From the NCBI GenBank assembly GCA_964415525.1, contig CAYQAS010000119.1:1-12645 (forward strand): a stretch of DNA of 12,645 nt, given 5' to 3'. Shown in pieces: positions 1-6,306 of the stretch. How positions within the stretch are numbered: position 1 is the first letter of the stretch; every line of letters begins with the position of its first letter. The position numbers and the translations under genes are program-made. Below the pieces are notes generated by a model that did no database searches, was not told the origin of the DNA, and worked only from the letters and a program-made list of their open reading frames with translations. The DNA is from CAZPUI01 sp964415525 (lineage in GTDB: Bacteria; Acidobacteriota; Holophagae; Holophagales; Holophagaceae).

Positions 1-1025
1 GTACGGAGGGGGGCAGGGCGCTTCCGTATGTCGTTCAGGTCGAAGGGCTCGCTCATCTGTGCGTCGGTGAGCAACGCTTCTTCCGTGGGCTCCGGGGCCT
101 TTCCATCGACCTTGGGAGTCCAGGAGAGCCGCGCCAGGGCGAGGCGCACGGCAGAGGGCAGGAAGCCCATCTCCTGGTATTCCGTGATGCTGGTGGCGCC
201 GTGACGCTTGCTGAGCTTGGCGCCGTCCTTGCCCAGGATCATGGGCACGTGGGCGAACTCGGGCAGTTCATAGCCCATGGCGTGGTAGAGCGCGATCTGC
301 TTGGGGGTGTTGCTCACGTGATCGTCGCCGCGGATGACGTGGCTCACCTGCATGCCGGTGTCGTCCACCACGACGCAGAAGTTGTAGGTGGGCACGCCGA
401 TTCCGCCGTCTTCGCTGGTGCGGGCAATGATCCAGTCGTCGAGCGTGTCCGCGGGGAAGGCGAGGCGACCCTTGATGAGGTCGGTCCAGGCGAGGGCGCC
501 TTCATCCAGCCAGGGTTCGTCGCCCATGGGCATCTTCAGACGCACCGCGAAGGGCTGGCTGGCGTCGTGCTGCTTATCGCGGCAGCCGTTGCCCCGGTCG
601 TGGCCCCGGCCGTACTGGAAGGGCAGGCCCTTGGCCTCCACCGCGGCGCGGCGGGCGTCCAGATCTTCCTTGGAGCAACGGCAGCGGTAGGCCTTGCCTT
701 CGGCGAGGAGCTTCTCCACGGCGGGCTTGTAGTGGCTCTCCATGCGCTGCATCTGGCGGTAGGGGCCGTTGGGGCCGACCCACTGCGAGGGATCGCCCTG
801 CACCGGACCCTCGTCCCAGTCCAGGCCGCACCACGCCATGCCGTCCTCGATGATGCGGATGTTGTCATCCGTGCTGCGGCCGAGGTCCGTGTCCTCGATG
901 CGCAGGATGAACTTGCCGCCGTGGCGGCGCGCAAAGAGCCAGCAGAAGAGGGCCGTGCGGACGCCGCCGATGTGCAGCATGCCGGTGGGAGAAGGTGCGA
1001 AGCGGGTGACGATGGGACGGGACAT
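1..1025 (-). CDS. gltX: Glutamyl-tRNA synthetase (partial, C-terminus off the left edge)
   Basis: Class I aminoacyl-tRNA synthetase that charges tRNA with glutamate in the cytoplasm. The first 341 residues are present. Visible are the N-terminal signature RFAPSPTGMLHIGG (residues 8-21, a HIGH-motif variant), a zinc-type cluster with C115, C117, Y138 and C148, the conserved VPTYNFCVVVDD and HVIRGDDHVSNTP stretches (211-241), and KLSKRHG (270-276), the KMSKS-loop equivalent. Family members are about 465-490 residues, so the anticodon-binding end lies beyond position 1. The ATG at 1025 has GAGG five bases upstream and gives the canonical N-terminus. Whether the enzyme is discriminating or also charges tRNA-Gln cannot be told from this part. 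The leader is unusual: it contains hairpins and a second, degenerate copy of this gene's own start (see 1101-1196). Identity is very secure. Confidence 0.97.
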   Translation of the reverse strand, partial: MSRPIVTRFAPSPTGMLHIGGVRTALFCWLFARRHGGKFILRIEDTDLGRSTDDNIRIIEDGMAWCGLDWDEGPVQGDPSQWVGPNGPYRQMQRMESHYKPAVEKLLAEGKAYRCRCSKEDLDARRAAVEAKGLPFQYGRGHDRGNGCRDKQHDASQPFAVRLKMPMGDEPWLDEGALAWTDLIKGRLAFPADTLDDWIIARTSEDGGIGVPTYNFCVVVDDTGMQVSHVIRGDDHVSNTPKQIALYHAMGYELPEFAHVPMILGKDGAKLSKRHGATSITEYQEMGFLPSAVRLALARLSWTPKVDGKAPEPTEEALLTDAQMSEPFDLNDIRKRPAPLR

Positions 1026-1066
1026 GGGAACCTCAGTGGAATTCGGCGGCGTGACTACCCCCTAAC

Positions 1067-1115
1067 GCACGCCCCGCATGGGGCGTGCTCCTGCTCGGCC
1101 TCAGCTGCGTGAGGC
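1067..1115. repeat. Tandem hairpins in the gltX leader, REP-like
   Basis: Two palindromes lie between gltX and its degenerate duplicate. One is a perfect 9-bp stem, GCACGCCCC (1067-1075) and GGGGCGTGC (1080-1088), around a GCAT loop. The other is a 6-bp stem, GCCTCA (1098-1103) and TGAGGC (1110-1115), around a 6-base loop. An 8-bp self-complementary GGGGCCCC follows at 1125-1132. Paired short G+C-rich hairpins in an intergenic gap look like a REP/BIME-type element, or like a terminator or leader structure; neither side has a T-run. Only one copy is visible in this window, so repetitiveness is untested. Confidence 0.5.
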
Positions 1116-1196
1116 ACTCGCAAAGGGGCCCCGTCCACCGATGTGCAGCATGCCGGTGGGACTAGGGGCAAAGCGGGTGGCAAAGGAGCGGGACAA
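1101..1196 (-). pseudogene. Vestigial second gltX start (31-codon remnant)
   Basis: A leftward frame opening with TTG at 1196 reads LSRSFATRFAPSPTGMLHIG, then runs into unrelated RGPFASASRS and a TGA at 1101-1103. The first 21 codons align without gaps to the start of the intact gltX. At the DNA level 1140-1205 matches 969-1034 at 56 of 66 positions, including the GAGGTTCCC ribosome-binding stretch. Of the codons that differ after the start codon, four are synonymous (Arg, Phe, Ala, Ser) and three are not. The sequence from RFAPSPTG to HIG is unchanged in protein, as expected if this was once a working gltX paralogue under selection. Homology stops at the HIGH-like motif, where the hairpin cluster begins. 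It could be the remnant of a second GluRS gene or of a divergent tandem duplication; a leader peptide is a less likely alternative. Confidence 0.7.
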
Positions 1197-1201
1197 GGGA
1201 A

Positions 1202-1238
1202 CCTCGGGCAGACCTAGAACCCTCTAGTCTGCCCGAGG
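1202..1238 (-). terminator. Long perfect hairpin between ytxH-like gene and gltX remnant
   Basis: CCTCGGGCAGAC (1202-1213) is exactly complementary to GTCTGCCCGAGG (1227-1238). The stem extends by CTAGA/TCTAG with one bulged C, leaving a four-base ACCC loop. It is placed as a terminator for the leftward DUF948/YtxH pair, whose last stop is at 1287. There is no U-tract, so termination may depend on Rho, or the hairpin may act as a 3' stabiliser. The last bases of the stem overlap the GAGG in front of the TTG remnant, so this hairpin would also hide that ribosome-binding site. Confidence 0.5.
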
Positions 1239-1286
1239 CGACCCATTTAACGAGAGCCCCTTTCCGGTTTGATCCTCCCGGGTGGT

Positions 1287-1493
1287 TCAGGCCTGGGCGT
1301 TTTCATCCTGGGCGTCTTCGCAGCCGCAGGCCTTACGGACGCGGTCGCGAACCTTGCCACCCATGCCTTTCAAATCCGCGCGGAGTTCCGGGCCGGTTTT
1401 GGGAGTGGTCAAGGCCACCACGGCGGCACCCACCGCCGCACCGGCCAGGAAGATGAGCAGGGACGTGCCGAGGGAACCGCGGTCATCACTCAT
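1287..1493 (-). CDS. YtxH-domain-like small membrane protein
   Basis: 68-residue protein. A short polar N-terminus is followed by one glycine/alanine-rich transmembrane helix (about residues 10-29), then a basic amphipathic tail beginning TTPKTGPELRADLKGMGGKV, which fits the YtxH/general-stress family pattern of one membrane helix and a 'P-x-x-G-x-x-x-R' juxtamembrane segment. A late cysteine pair (ACGCED) and an acidic end are specific to this copy. Its ATG overlaps the stop of the upstream DUF948-like gene by eight bases, so the two are probably translationally coupled. Members of these two families often occur side by side. No enzymatic role is known; a role in envelope stress is family-level inference. 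Confidence 0.7.
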   Translation of the reverse strand: MSDDRGSLGTSLLIFLAGAAVGAAVVALTTPKTGPELRADLKGMGGKVRDRVRKACGCEDAQDENAQA

Positions 1494-1875
1494 GGGGATC
1501 CTCCTGGGATGCAGGCGAGGTCGCGCCGCGGAAGAAGGATAGGGCGCTGCGGAGCCCTGTCACGAGGAGTTCCACAAGATTCGTGCCCTGAGGGCGGGGA
1601 TGGAGCAGGGAGGGTAGGGCGCCGACGAGCCCGAAGACCACCTGCCCTATGGGGCCGGGGTGCTCCAGGCCCTTCTGGGCCAGATCCGCCAGTCCCTCCA
1701 CCCGTTCACGGGTGGCGTGGACATCCTCGGAAATCCGGGTCAGGTCGGTTCCTGCGCTCTTGGCGAAGCCCTCCACGGCTTGCGCAGTGCGCCGGAGTTG
1801 CAGGAGCAGGGGGATCAGGGCGGCGGTGAGGGCCACCACCGCCAGGGCGATGACCACTTGCAGGAGCGTGGACAT
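1486..1875 (-). CDS. DUF948-like single-pass membrane protein
   Basis: 129-residue protein from the ATG at 1875, chosen over an ATG 36 bases upstream because GAGG lies seven bases before it and because this start begins directly with the membrane helix. Residues 2-26 form a strongly hydrophobic helix, followed by a helical, coiled-coil-prone stretch (about 28-70, with LRRTAQAVEGFAKSAGTDL and a regular TRISEDVHATRERVEGLADL pattern). A second mildly hydrophobic segment is near 76-90. This is the layout of DUF948 proteins: an N-terminal anchor plus a coiled coil, once described as containing a chemotaxis-like domain. It is the first gene of a two-gene leftward unit with the YtxH-like protein. 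Function is unknown. Confidence 0.65.
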   Translation of the reverse strand: MSTLLQVVIALAVVALTAALIPLLLQLRRTAQAVEGFAKSAGTDLTRISEDVHATRERVEGLADLAQKGLEHPGPIGQVVFGLVGALPSLLHPRPQGTNLVELLVTGLRSALSFFRGATSPASQEDPHE

Positions 1876-2001
1876 GGGTGCCTCGGGGAAATGCGCCAAG
1901 TGTAAGGCCATCCGGTTGAGGGCGGTGTTCGGTAGAAATCAAGACTTGGTCGTCCTATTTCCGAAGAACAAGCATCTGGTTGGGTCCGGGAGAGGAAAAT
2001 C

Positions 2002-3537
2002 ATGCGTCGTGTCAGCTTGGCCATGCGGTTTTTCATTCCCGTGGGGATGGTACTCCTTACCTTGGTTGGCCTACTGATCTTCGGGCTCATCTCCCAGGGC
2101 TCAAAGCAAGTGGATCAGGCCTTTGAGAAGGAGCTACAGACGCTTACCACGGCATCCGGGAGCATGATCCACGCAGAAGCCGAGCGAATGAGCGAAGAGG
2201 CTGGACACAGCTTCCACCGGGTTCTGCCGAATCGACTGAGCAAAGACGCAGTGGAAGCGGCCTTCGAGAAGGAAGCCCTGCAGCGCTTTGGCGAAGACTC
2301 CAAGCTGCGCCACGTGGCCCGAAGGTGGAAGGGAGACAATGGCCACACCCGTCTGTATGTATTAGCCCCCGTGCGATTCAGGGACGAATGCGCCCTTTGT
2401 CATGACGCCCTCGGCCTGAAGCATCTCGAAGGGAAGAAGGTCGGTGAACTGGTCGCGACCTTTGGCGTGACGGCGAGCTTGGAGCCCATCGAGGATAAGG
2501 AGGACAAGCTGCAGTACATCGGCATCGGGGTGGGCGTTCTGATGCTTGCTGTCGTGAGCTACACGATTCGTCGTTCCCTGCGGACGCGTGTATTGGAACC
2601 CCTTCATTCCCTTTCCGGGGCCATCGGCACCATGGCCCACGGCGATCTGCGGGCCCGTGCTGAAGTCCATCGTGAGGACGAGCTCGGAGAGCTGGCCCAT
2701 ACCTTCAATGGCATGGCGGCGAACCTTTCGGAGACCGTGGGTTCAGTGGTGCGCGCCTCCCTCCAGGTGGCGGGCGGTGCGACGCAACTGGCGGCCAGTG
2801 CCAGTCAGATGGCCCAGACAGTGCAGGAGGCCGCATCCGATGGCGAGAGCCTCCAGGCTTCGGGTCGGGAGGTTTGCGCTGCCCTTTTCGAATTGGAAGA
2901 CCAGGTGGAGGGTGTCGCTTCCCAAGCCGGCAAGACCGGCGAGGAGGCCCGCGGGGCCCTGGGGGACGCCTTCGCCGGTACCGAGGCGGGGCACCGGGCG
3001 GCCTCGGGCATGACTTCCATCCAGGGAGCCACTTCCGAAATCGTGAAGGCCATCCAAGTGATTCAGGGGATTGCCCGCCAGACCAATCTGCTCTCCCTCA
3101 ATGCCGCCATCGAAGCCGCCAAGGCGGGCACACAAGGGAAGGGCTTCGCCGTGGTGGCGGAAGAAGTGCGGAAGCTGGCAGAGCGCAGCGCCCAGGCCGC
3201 ACGAGAGATCGAGCGACTCATCCTAGGTACGGAGCAAGCGGTGGCGGGCGGAACGGCCTCAGTGGGCGACACGCTTGCCCGGTTGGAAGCGATCCGCACG
3301 CGCATCGAGGCGGTGGACCGCAGCGTGGCAGGGTTGACAAAGCTGAGCCAAGAGCAGGCTCGCACCAGCCGGGACGTGCAGGGCTTGATGGATACCACCG
3401 CATCGCGGCTGGACCATAACGCCCATGGGCTGCAGCAACTGGATCAGGGTGTTGCCGAAATTTCCCGGACCGCCACCGAGCTTGCACGGGTGGCAGAAAT
3501 GCTACGTGCCTCGGTGGCTGGCTTCACAGTGGAATAG
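2002..3537 (+). CDS. Methyl-accepting chemotaxis protein with haem-c sensor domain
   Basis: 511-residue transmembrane chemoreceptor. TM1 is at about 9-30, a periplasmic domain at 31-171, TM2 at about 173-189 and a HAMP domain at about 194-246. A long cytoplasmic signalling coiled coil follows, with the highly conserved hairpin tip at 357-396 (ARQTNLLSLNAAIEAAKAG, then GKGFAVVAEEVRKLAERS), which contacts CheA and CheW. The periplasmic domain contains CALCH (C130, C133, H134), a CxxCH c-type haem attachment motif, in a context (basic LRHVARRWK, then YVLAPVRF before the motif) resembling DUF3365/Tll0287-type haem sensor domains. The likely role is taxis to redox conditions or to ligands of haem. 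The ATG has AGAGGA eight bases upstream. There is no C-terminal CheR-tethering pentapeptide. It is a stand-alone gene with no che genes in the window. The haem function is inferred from the motif; the MCP identity is certain. Confidence 0.95.
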   Translation: MRRVSLAMRFFIPVGMVLLTLVGLLIFGLISQGSKQVDQAFEKELQTLTTASGSMIHAEAERMSEEAGHSFHRVLPNRLSKDAVEAAFEKEALQRFGEDSKLRHVARRWKGDNGHTRLYVLAPVRFRDECALCHDALGLKHLEGKKVGELVATFGVTASLEPIEDKEDKLQYIGIGVGVLMLAVVSYTIRRSLRTRVLEPLHSLSGAIGTMAHGDLRARAEVHREDELGELAHTFNGMAANLSETVGSVVRASLQVAGGATQLAASASQMAQTVQEAASDGESLQASGREVCAALFELEDQVEGVASQAGKTGEEARGALGDAFAGTEAGHRAASGMTSIQGATSEIVKAIQVIQGIARQTNLLSLNAAIEAAKAGTQGKGFAVVAEEVRKLAERSAQAAREIERLILGTEQAVAGGTASVGDTLARLEAIRTRIEAVDRSVAGLTKLSQEQARTSRDVQGLMDTTASRLDHNAHGLQQLDQGVAEISRTATELARVAEMLRASVAGFTVE

Positions 3538-3550
3538 CTTCGGGTCGGAG

Positions 3551-4447
3551 CTACTTCAGGATCAGCTTCAGCTTGATCTCCACGGGGCTATCGCCACTGA
3601 AGAGGCTGCGATCCAGCACCACCGGGATCTCGATGACGCTGGTGTGGGGGGGCATCCCGTCCAGGCGCTGGGTGGGCATCCCTACGTGGGGTTGGGCCGA
3701 GGGCAGTTCTTCGATTTCGTCGAGCATTTCGGTGGCGGAGAGATCCTCCACCTCAAGCGGCTTCGAATGCGCAGCGGCCGGCATGGTCGCGACCGGCGGC
3801 TCCGGTGCGGGCGGGGGAGGATTGCCGGGCAGCAAGTTGTGGACTTCCACCGCGCCTCCGCCATAGCGATCGGCAAGGTGCTTCAGCACCAGGCGACTGA
3901 CGCCGAGCAGGGTCTCCCGCACGCCGTCGCCGCGAACCGCGCTCGCTTCGAAAGTGGGCGCGCCGAAGATGTTCACGGTCTTATCCAGGGTCTCGATGGG
4001 CAGGGCATTCGGGGTGTCCCGCTTGTTGTACTGGATGACGTGGGGCAGCTTCTCCAGCTCGACGCCCTGCTCCCGCAGGTTCTCGATGAGGTTCTGGAAG
4101 CTCTCCTTGTTGCTCTCCAGCATCGGTGCCTGGGAATCGGCCACGAAAACGACGGCATCCGCGCCACGCAGCACGAGCTTGCGGGTGGCGTCGTAAAACA
4201 CCTGGCCGGGCACCGTGTAGAGCTGGATGCGGGTCTTCATGCCCCGGATCGTGCCGAGTTCGATGGGCAGGAAGTCGAAGAAGAGCGTGCGATCCGTCTG
4301 GGTGGCCAGGGAGAGCATCTTCCCCCGGCCGTCCATGGGGATGGCGTCATAGATGAACTGGAGGTTCGTGGTCTTTCCGCAGAGGCCCGGGCCGTAGTAG
4401 ACAATCTTGGCCGTGAGCTCCTTGGTTGCTGCATTGAAGAGGACCAT
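3551..4447 (-). CDS. mglA: MglA-like small GTPase with C-terminal extension
   Basis: 298-residue protein from the ATG at 4447, which has GAGG upstream; an ATG 57 bases earlier adds a non-homologous leader. Residues 1-195 are a Ras-like GTPase of the bacterial MglA group: P-loop YGPGLCGKTTN (18-28), LATQTDRTLFFDFLP (47-61), TVPGQVFYDATRKLVLRGAD (78-97) with the MglA-type PGQ in place of the Ras DxxG, and NKRD (141-144) for guanine specificity. MglA sets cell polarity and controls type IV pilus or gliding motility, with the GAP MglB. Canonical MglA ends near residue 195. This one continues for about 100 residues: a proline-rich linker (208-230), an acidic helix (230-250) and a beta-like end (270-298, EIPVVLDRS and VEIKLKLILK). 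No mglB is nearby. It converges on the chemoreceptor with a 13-bp gap and is divergent from the FHA gene. Confidence 0.92.
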   Translation of the reverse strand: MVLFNAATKELTAKIVYYGPGLCGKTTNLQFIYDAIPMDGRGKMLSLATQTDRTLFFDFLPIELGTIRGMKTRIQLYTVPGQVFYDATRKLVLRGADAVVFVADSQAPMLESNKESFQNLIENLREQGVELEKLPHVIQYNKRDTPNALPIETLDKTVNIFGAPTFEASAVRGDGVRETLLGVSRLVLKHLADRYGGGAVEVHNLLPGNPPPPAPEPPVATMPAAAHSKPLEVEDLSATEMLDEIEELPSAQPHVGMPTQRLDGMPPHTSVIEIPVVLDRSLFSGDSPVEIKLKLILK

Positions 4448-4517
4448 GGACGCCTCGAGGGTTGGAAGTGGTGCCAGATTGAGGCAGGACCCTGGGCGGG
4501 TCAAGGTTTGCGCTGAA

Positions 4518-4546
4518 TTGCATTAAGCCGTTATCCGGAATAGACT
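4518..4546 (+). promoter_or_regulatory. Candidate sigma70 promoter of the FHA-RDD gene
   Basis: TTGCAT (4518-4523) and TAGACT (4541-4546) are separated by 17 bases, about 30 bases before the FHA-RDD start. The -10 box matches the consensus at four positions and the -35 box at three. It is in the mglA/FHA divergent gap, the only A+T-richer stretch there. Moderate evidence only. Confidence 0.35.
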
Positions 4547-4570
4547 TCCCCGAGTTCACCCGTCTCCAGC

Positions 4571-4574
4571 GAGG
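4571..4574 (+). promoter_or_regulatory. Ribosome-binding site deciding the FHA-RDD start
   Basis: GAGG lies one base from the ATG at 4575 but six bases from the ATG at 4581. The second ATG (protein MAKLLVHES) therefore has the workable spacing and is taken as the start. Confidence 0.6.
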
Positions 4575-4580
4575 ATGCCC

Positions 4581-5672
4581 ATGGCCAAACTGCTCGTGCA
4601 CGAATCCGCCGGTGTACGCGAATTCGAGCTCGTGGACGCCGAAACCCATATCGGCCGCGAGCTGGACAATGCGCTTCGCCTCTCCGACCCCAGCATTTCG
4701 CGCCACCATGCGCTGATCCGTAAGACTGCGGATGGCTATGAGGTGGCTGACAACCAGAGCAGCAATGGCGTCCTGGTGAACGGAAACCGCGTCCAGTCCC
4801 TGCCGCTTCAGGATGGTGACCGGGTTACCCTCGGACAGGTGCAGATCACCTTCGTGGACCCGCCCACCGTCCCAACGGAAGCCATCGGCATCACGAATCC
4901 CCTCGGAACGGTGCGGATGACACCCGAAGAGATGGCGAAGGTGCGGGCCCATCAGGATCAGGCAACGACGCAGCCTTCTGTGGAAACGCCCGCGGTGCCG
5001 CCGCCGACATCTCCGGCGCCCATGCCTCCTCCTCCTGCACCCCTGCCTCTTCCTCCTGTGCCGATGGCAGTGGCCCCGGTTCCGCCTCCTCCCGCCCCGA
5101 TGCCTCCGCCGGCTCCCATGCCGCCTCCTGCGGTTGTGCCACTGGCAGTGGCTCCGAGTGCATCCGGCGCCAATCCCGCCCCGAGTTTTCTGCAGGCCTA
5201 CCTGCCTCCGATTCCCGATGACGCCCGTCCCACGGGCGAGCGCGGCGACTTTGTCACCCGGCTTCTGGCACACCTGATCGACGCGGCGATCTTCGTGGTG
5301 CCGATGTTTGTTTTGGGAATCCTTTCCGGGCTTCTCACGCCGATGCTCTTCGGGATGATGGGGGCGGTCGCCATCACCGGTTGTGGCTGTATCGCCACGC
5401 TTCTCTATCTCGCTATCAGCGTAGGTCTGCTCCTCTTCTGGCCCTGGTGCTGGATCAAGTTTGGCGCTACGCCCGGCAAGAAGATCATGAAGTTGCGCGT
5501 GGTGCCCGAGGGCAACCCTCACGGCCGCATCGACGTGGGCACCGCCGTGATGCGCATGATCGGCCACTTCCTGAACTTCGGGATCGGCTACATCCTGATC
5601 CTCGTGCAGGAAGACCGCCGCGGCGTGCAGGACATTCTCTCCAAGTCCATTGTCATTAAGGTCGACCGCTAG
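4581..5672 (+). CDS. FHA domain / proline-rich linker / RDD membrane protein
   Basis: 363 residues. The N-terminal FHA domain (about 1-95) has the full phosphothreonine-binding signature: IGRE (24-27), DPSISRHHA (36-44) and DNQSSNGVLVNG (57-68). Residues about 130-205 are a low-complexity proline/alanine/methionine linker (repeated PMPPP and PPPAPMPPP-type units). The C-terminal RDD domain (about 218-355) starts with R227 and D234 in RLLAHLIDAAIF, has three or four hydrophobic segments up to about 343, and has the typical TPGKKIMKLRVV (298-308). The predicted topology places FHA in the cytoplasm, tethered by the linker. The likely role is recruiting a threonine-phosphorylated partner to the membrane; RDD domains are of uncertain function, some linked to transport. 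The gene is divergent from mglA, so shared regulation is possible. The hairpin at 5691-5716 ends it. The domain calls are secure; the function is inferred. Confidence 0.9.
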   Translation: MAKLLVHESAGVREFELVDAETHIGRELDNALRLSDPSISRHHALIRKTADGYEVADNQSSNGVLVNGNRVQSLPLQDGDRVTLGQVQITFVDPPTVPTEAIGITNPLGTVRMTPEEMAKVRAHQDQATTQPSVETPAVPPPTSPAPMPPPPAPLPLPPVPMAVAPVPPPPAPMPPPAPMPPPAVVPLAVAPSASGANPAPSFLQAYLPPIPDDARPTGERGDFVTRLLAHLIDAAIFVVPMFVLGILSGLLTPMLFGMMGAVAITGCGCIATLLYLAISVGLLLFWPWCWIKFGATPGKKIMKLRVVPEGNPHGRIDVGTAVMRMIGHFLNFGIGYILILVQEDRRGVQDILSKSIVIKVDR

Positions 5673-5690
5673 CCTTCGGTCATCAAGAGA

Positions 5691-5716
5691 ATGGGCCCGC
5701 CGTCTGGCGGGCCCAT
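5691..5716. terminator. Bidirectional terminator between FHA-RDD gene and ssb
   Basis: A perfect 11-bp stem, ATGGGCCCGCC (5691-5701) and GGCGGGCCCAT (5706-5716), surrounds a GTCT loop. It sits in the 63-bp gap between two converging genes. The leftward tail (TCTCTTGAT) is T-rich; the rightward tail (CTCGTT) is weaker. It probably serves both genes. Confidence 0.75.
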
Positions 5717-5735
5717 CTCGTTGAAAAGGTGGTTT

Positions 5736-6212
5736 TTAGAACGGAATGTCGTCGTCGTATCCGCCCTGCTGGGGGGCGCTGGAGGGGCCGGGATCGAAGT
5801 CACGGGCGGCGCTGGAGCCGCGGTATTCGGACGGGGCACCGGAACCGGCACCCTGACCCCGCTCACCAAAGGGCGTGGAGTCCAGGATCACGAAATCGTT
5901 GGCCACGATCTCGATGTTCTTGACCTCTTTGCCGGTCTGATCGGTGTACTGGTTGGTGCGCAGCTTGCCCTCGATGTAGACCAGGGTGTCCATCTTGATG
6001 AAGCGCTCTCCGAGTTCGGCCAGCTTTCCCCAGATGACGATGCGGTGGTATTCGGTGTTCTTCTTCTTGTTGCCTTCCTTGTCCTTCGTGACTTCGGTGG
6101 TGGCCATGCTGAAGCGGAGGATGGGGGTGCCGGAGGGGGTCATCTTGAGTTCCGGGGGGAACTTGAAGCTCGTCTTGCCGATGAGCGTGACCTTGTTAAG
6201 GGAATTGAACAT
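5736..6212 (-). CDS. ssb: Single-stranded DNA-binding protein
   Basis: 158-residue SSB, which coats single-stranded DNA during replication, recombination and repair and recruits partner proteins. The OB-fold covers about residues 1-112, with family landmarks NKVTLIGK (6-13), LRFSMATTE (32-40), YHRIVIWGKLAELGERFI (55-72), VYIEGKLRTNQY (78-89) and VANDFVIL (103-110). A glycine/serine/proline-rich disordered linker follows, ending in the acidic tip DDDIPF (153-158), the protein-interaction tail. The ATG has GGAGGA six bases upstream. Unlike many bacteria, it is not flanked here by rpsF and rpsR, so it stands alone and may be one of several ssb copies. Confidence 0.96.
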   Translation of the reverse strand: MFNSLNKVTLIGKTSFKFPPELKMTPSGTPILRFSMATTEVTKDKEGNKKKNTEYHRIVIWGKLAELGERFIKMDTLVYIEGKLRTNQYTDQTGKEVKNIEIVANDFVILDSTPFGERGQGAGSGAPSEYRGSSAARDFDPGPSSAPQQGGYDDDIPF

Positions 6213-6306
6213 GACCTTCCTCCAAACGATGGGTGGAACGGGCTCTTCACCCGTGTCGGGCTGTCTGAGCTGATGTTAGTTTGAAATCTTCCGCCCTGGG
6301 GGGATC

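Noticed and set aside
201..1112. Long rightward open frame of 303 codons opposite gltX
   Set aside because: It is antisense to an unmistakable gltX, is rich in Ala/Gly/Val/His as expected from the opposite strand of G+C-rich codons, and has no recognisable domain.
1876..2001. Promoters for the chemoreceptor and the DUF948 gene in their divergent gap
   Set aside because: I found no pair of boxes with acceptable spacing for sigma70, sigma28 or sigma54, so I do not list one.
3425..4516. Rightward open frame of 363 codons opposite mglA
   Set aside because: Antisense shadow of mglA with no ribosome-binding site or family motif.
4347..5567. Leftward open frame of 406 codons with an Arg/His-rich tract
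   Set aside because: It lies antisense to the FHA-RDD gene; the repeats are the complement of the proline-rich linker. The real leftward gene here is mglA in another frame.
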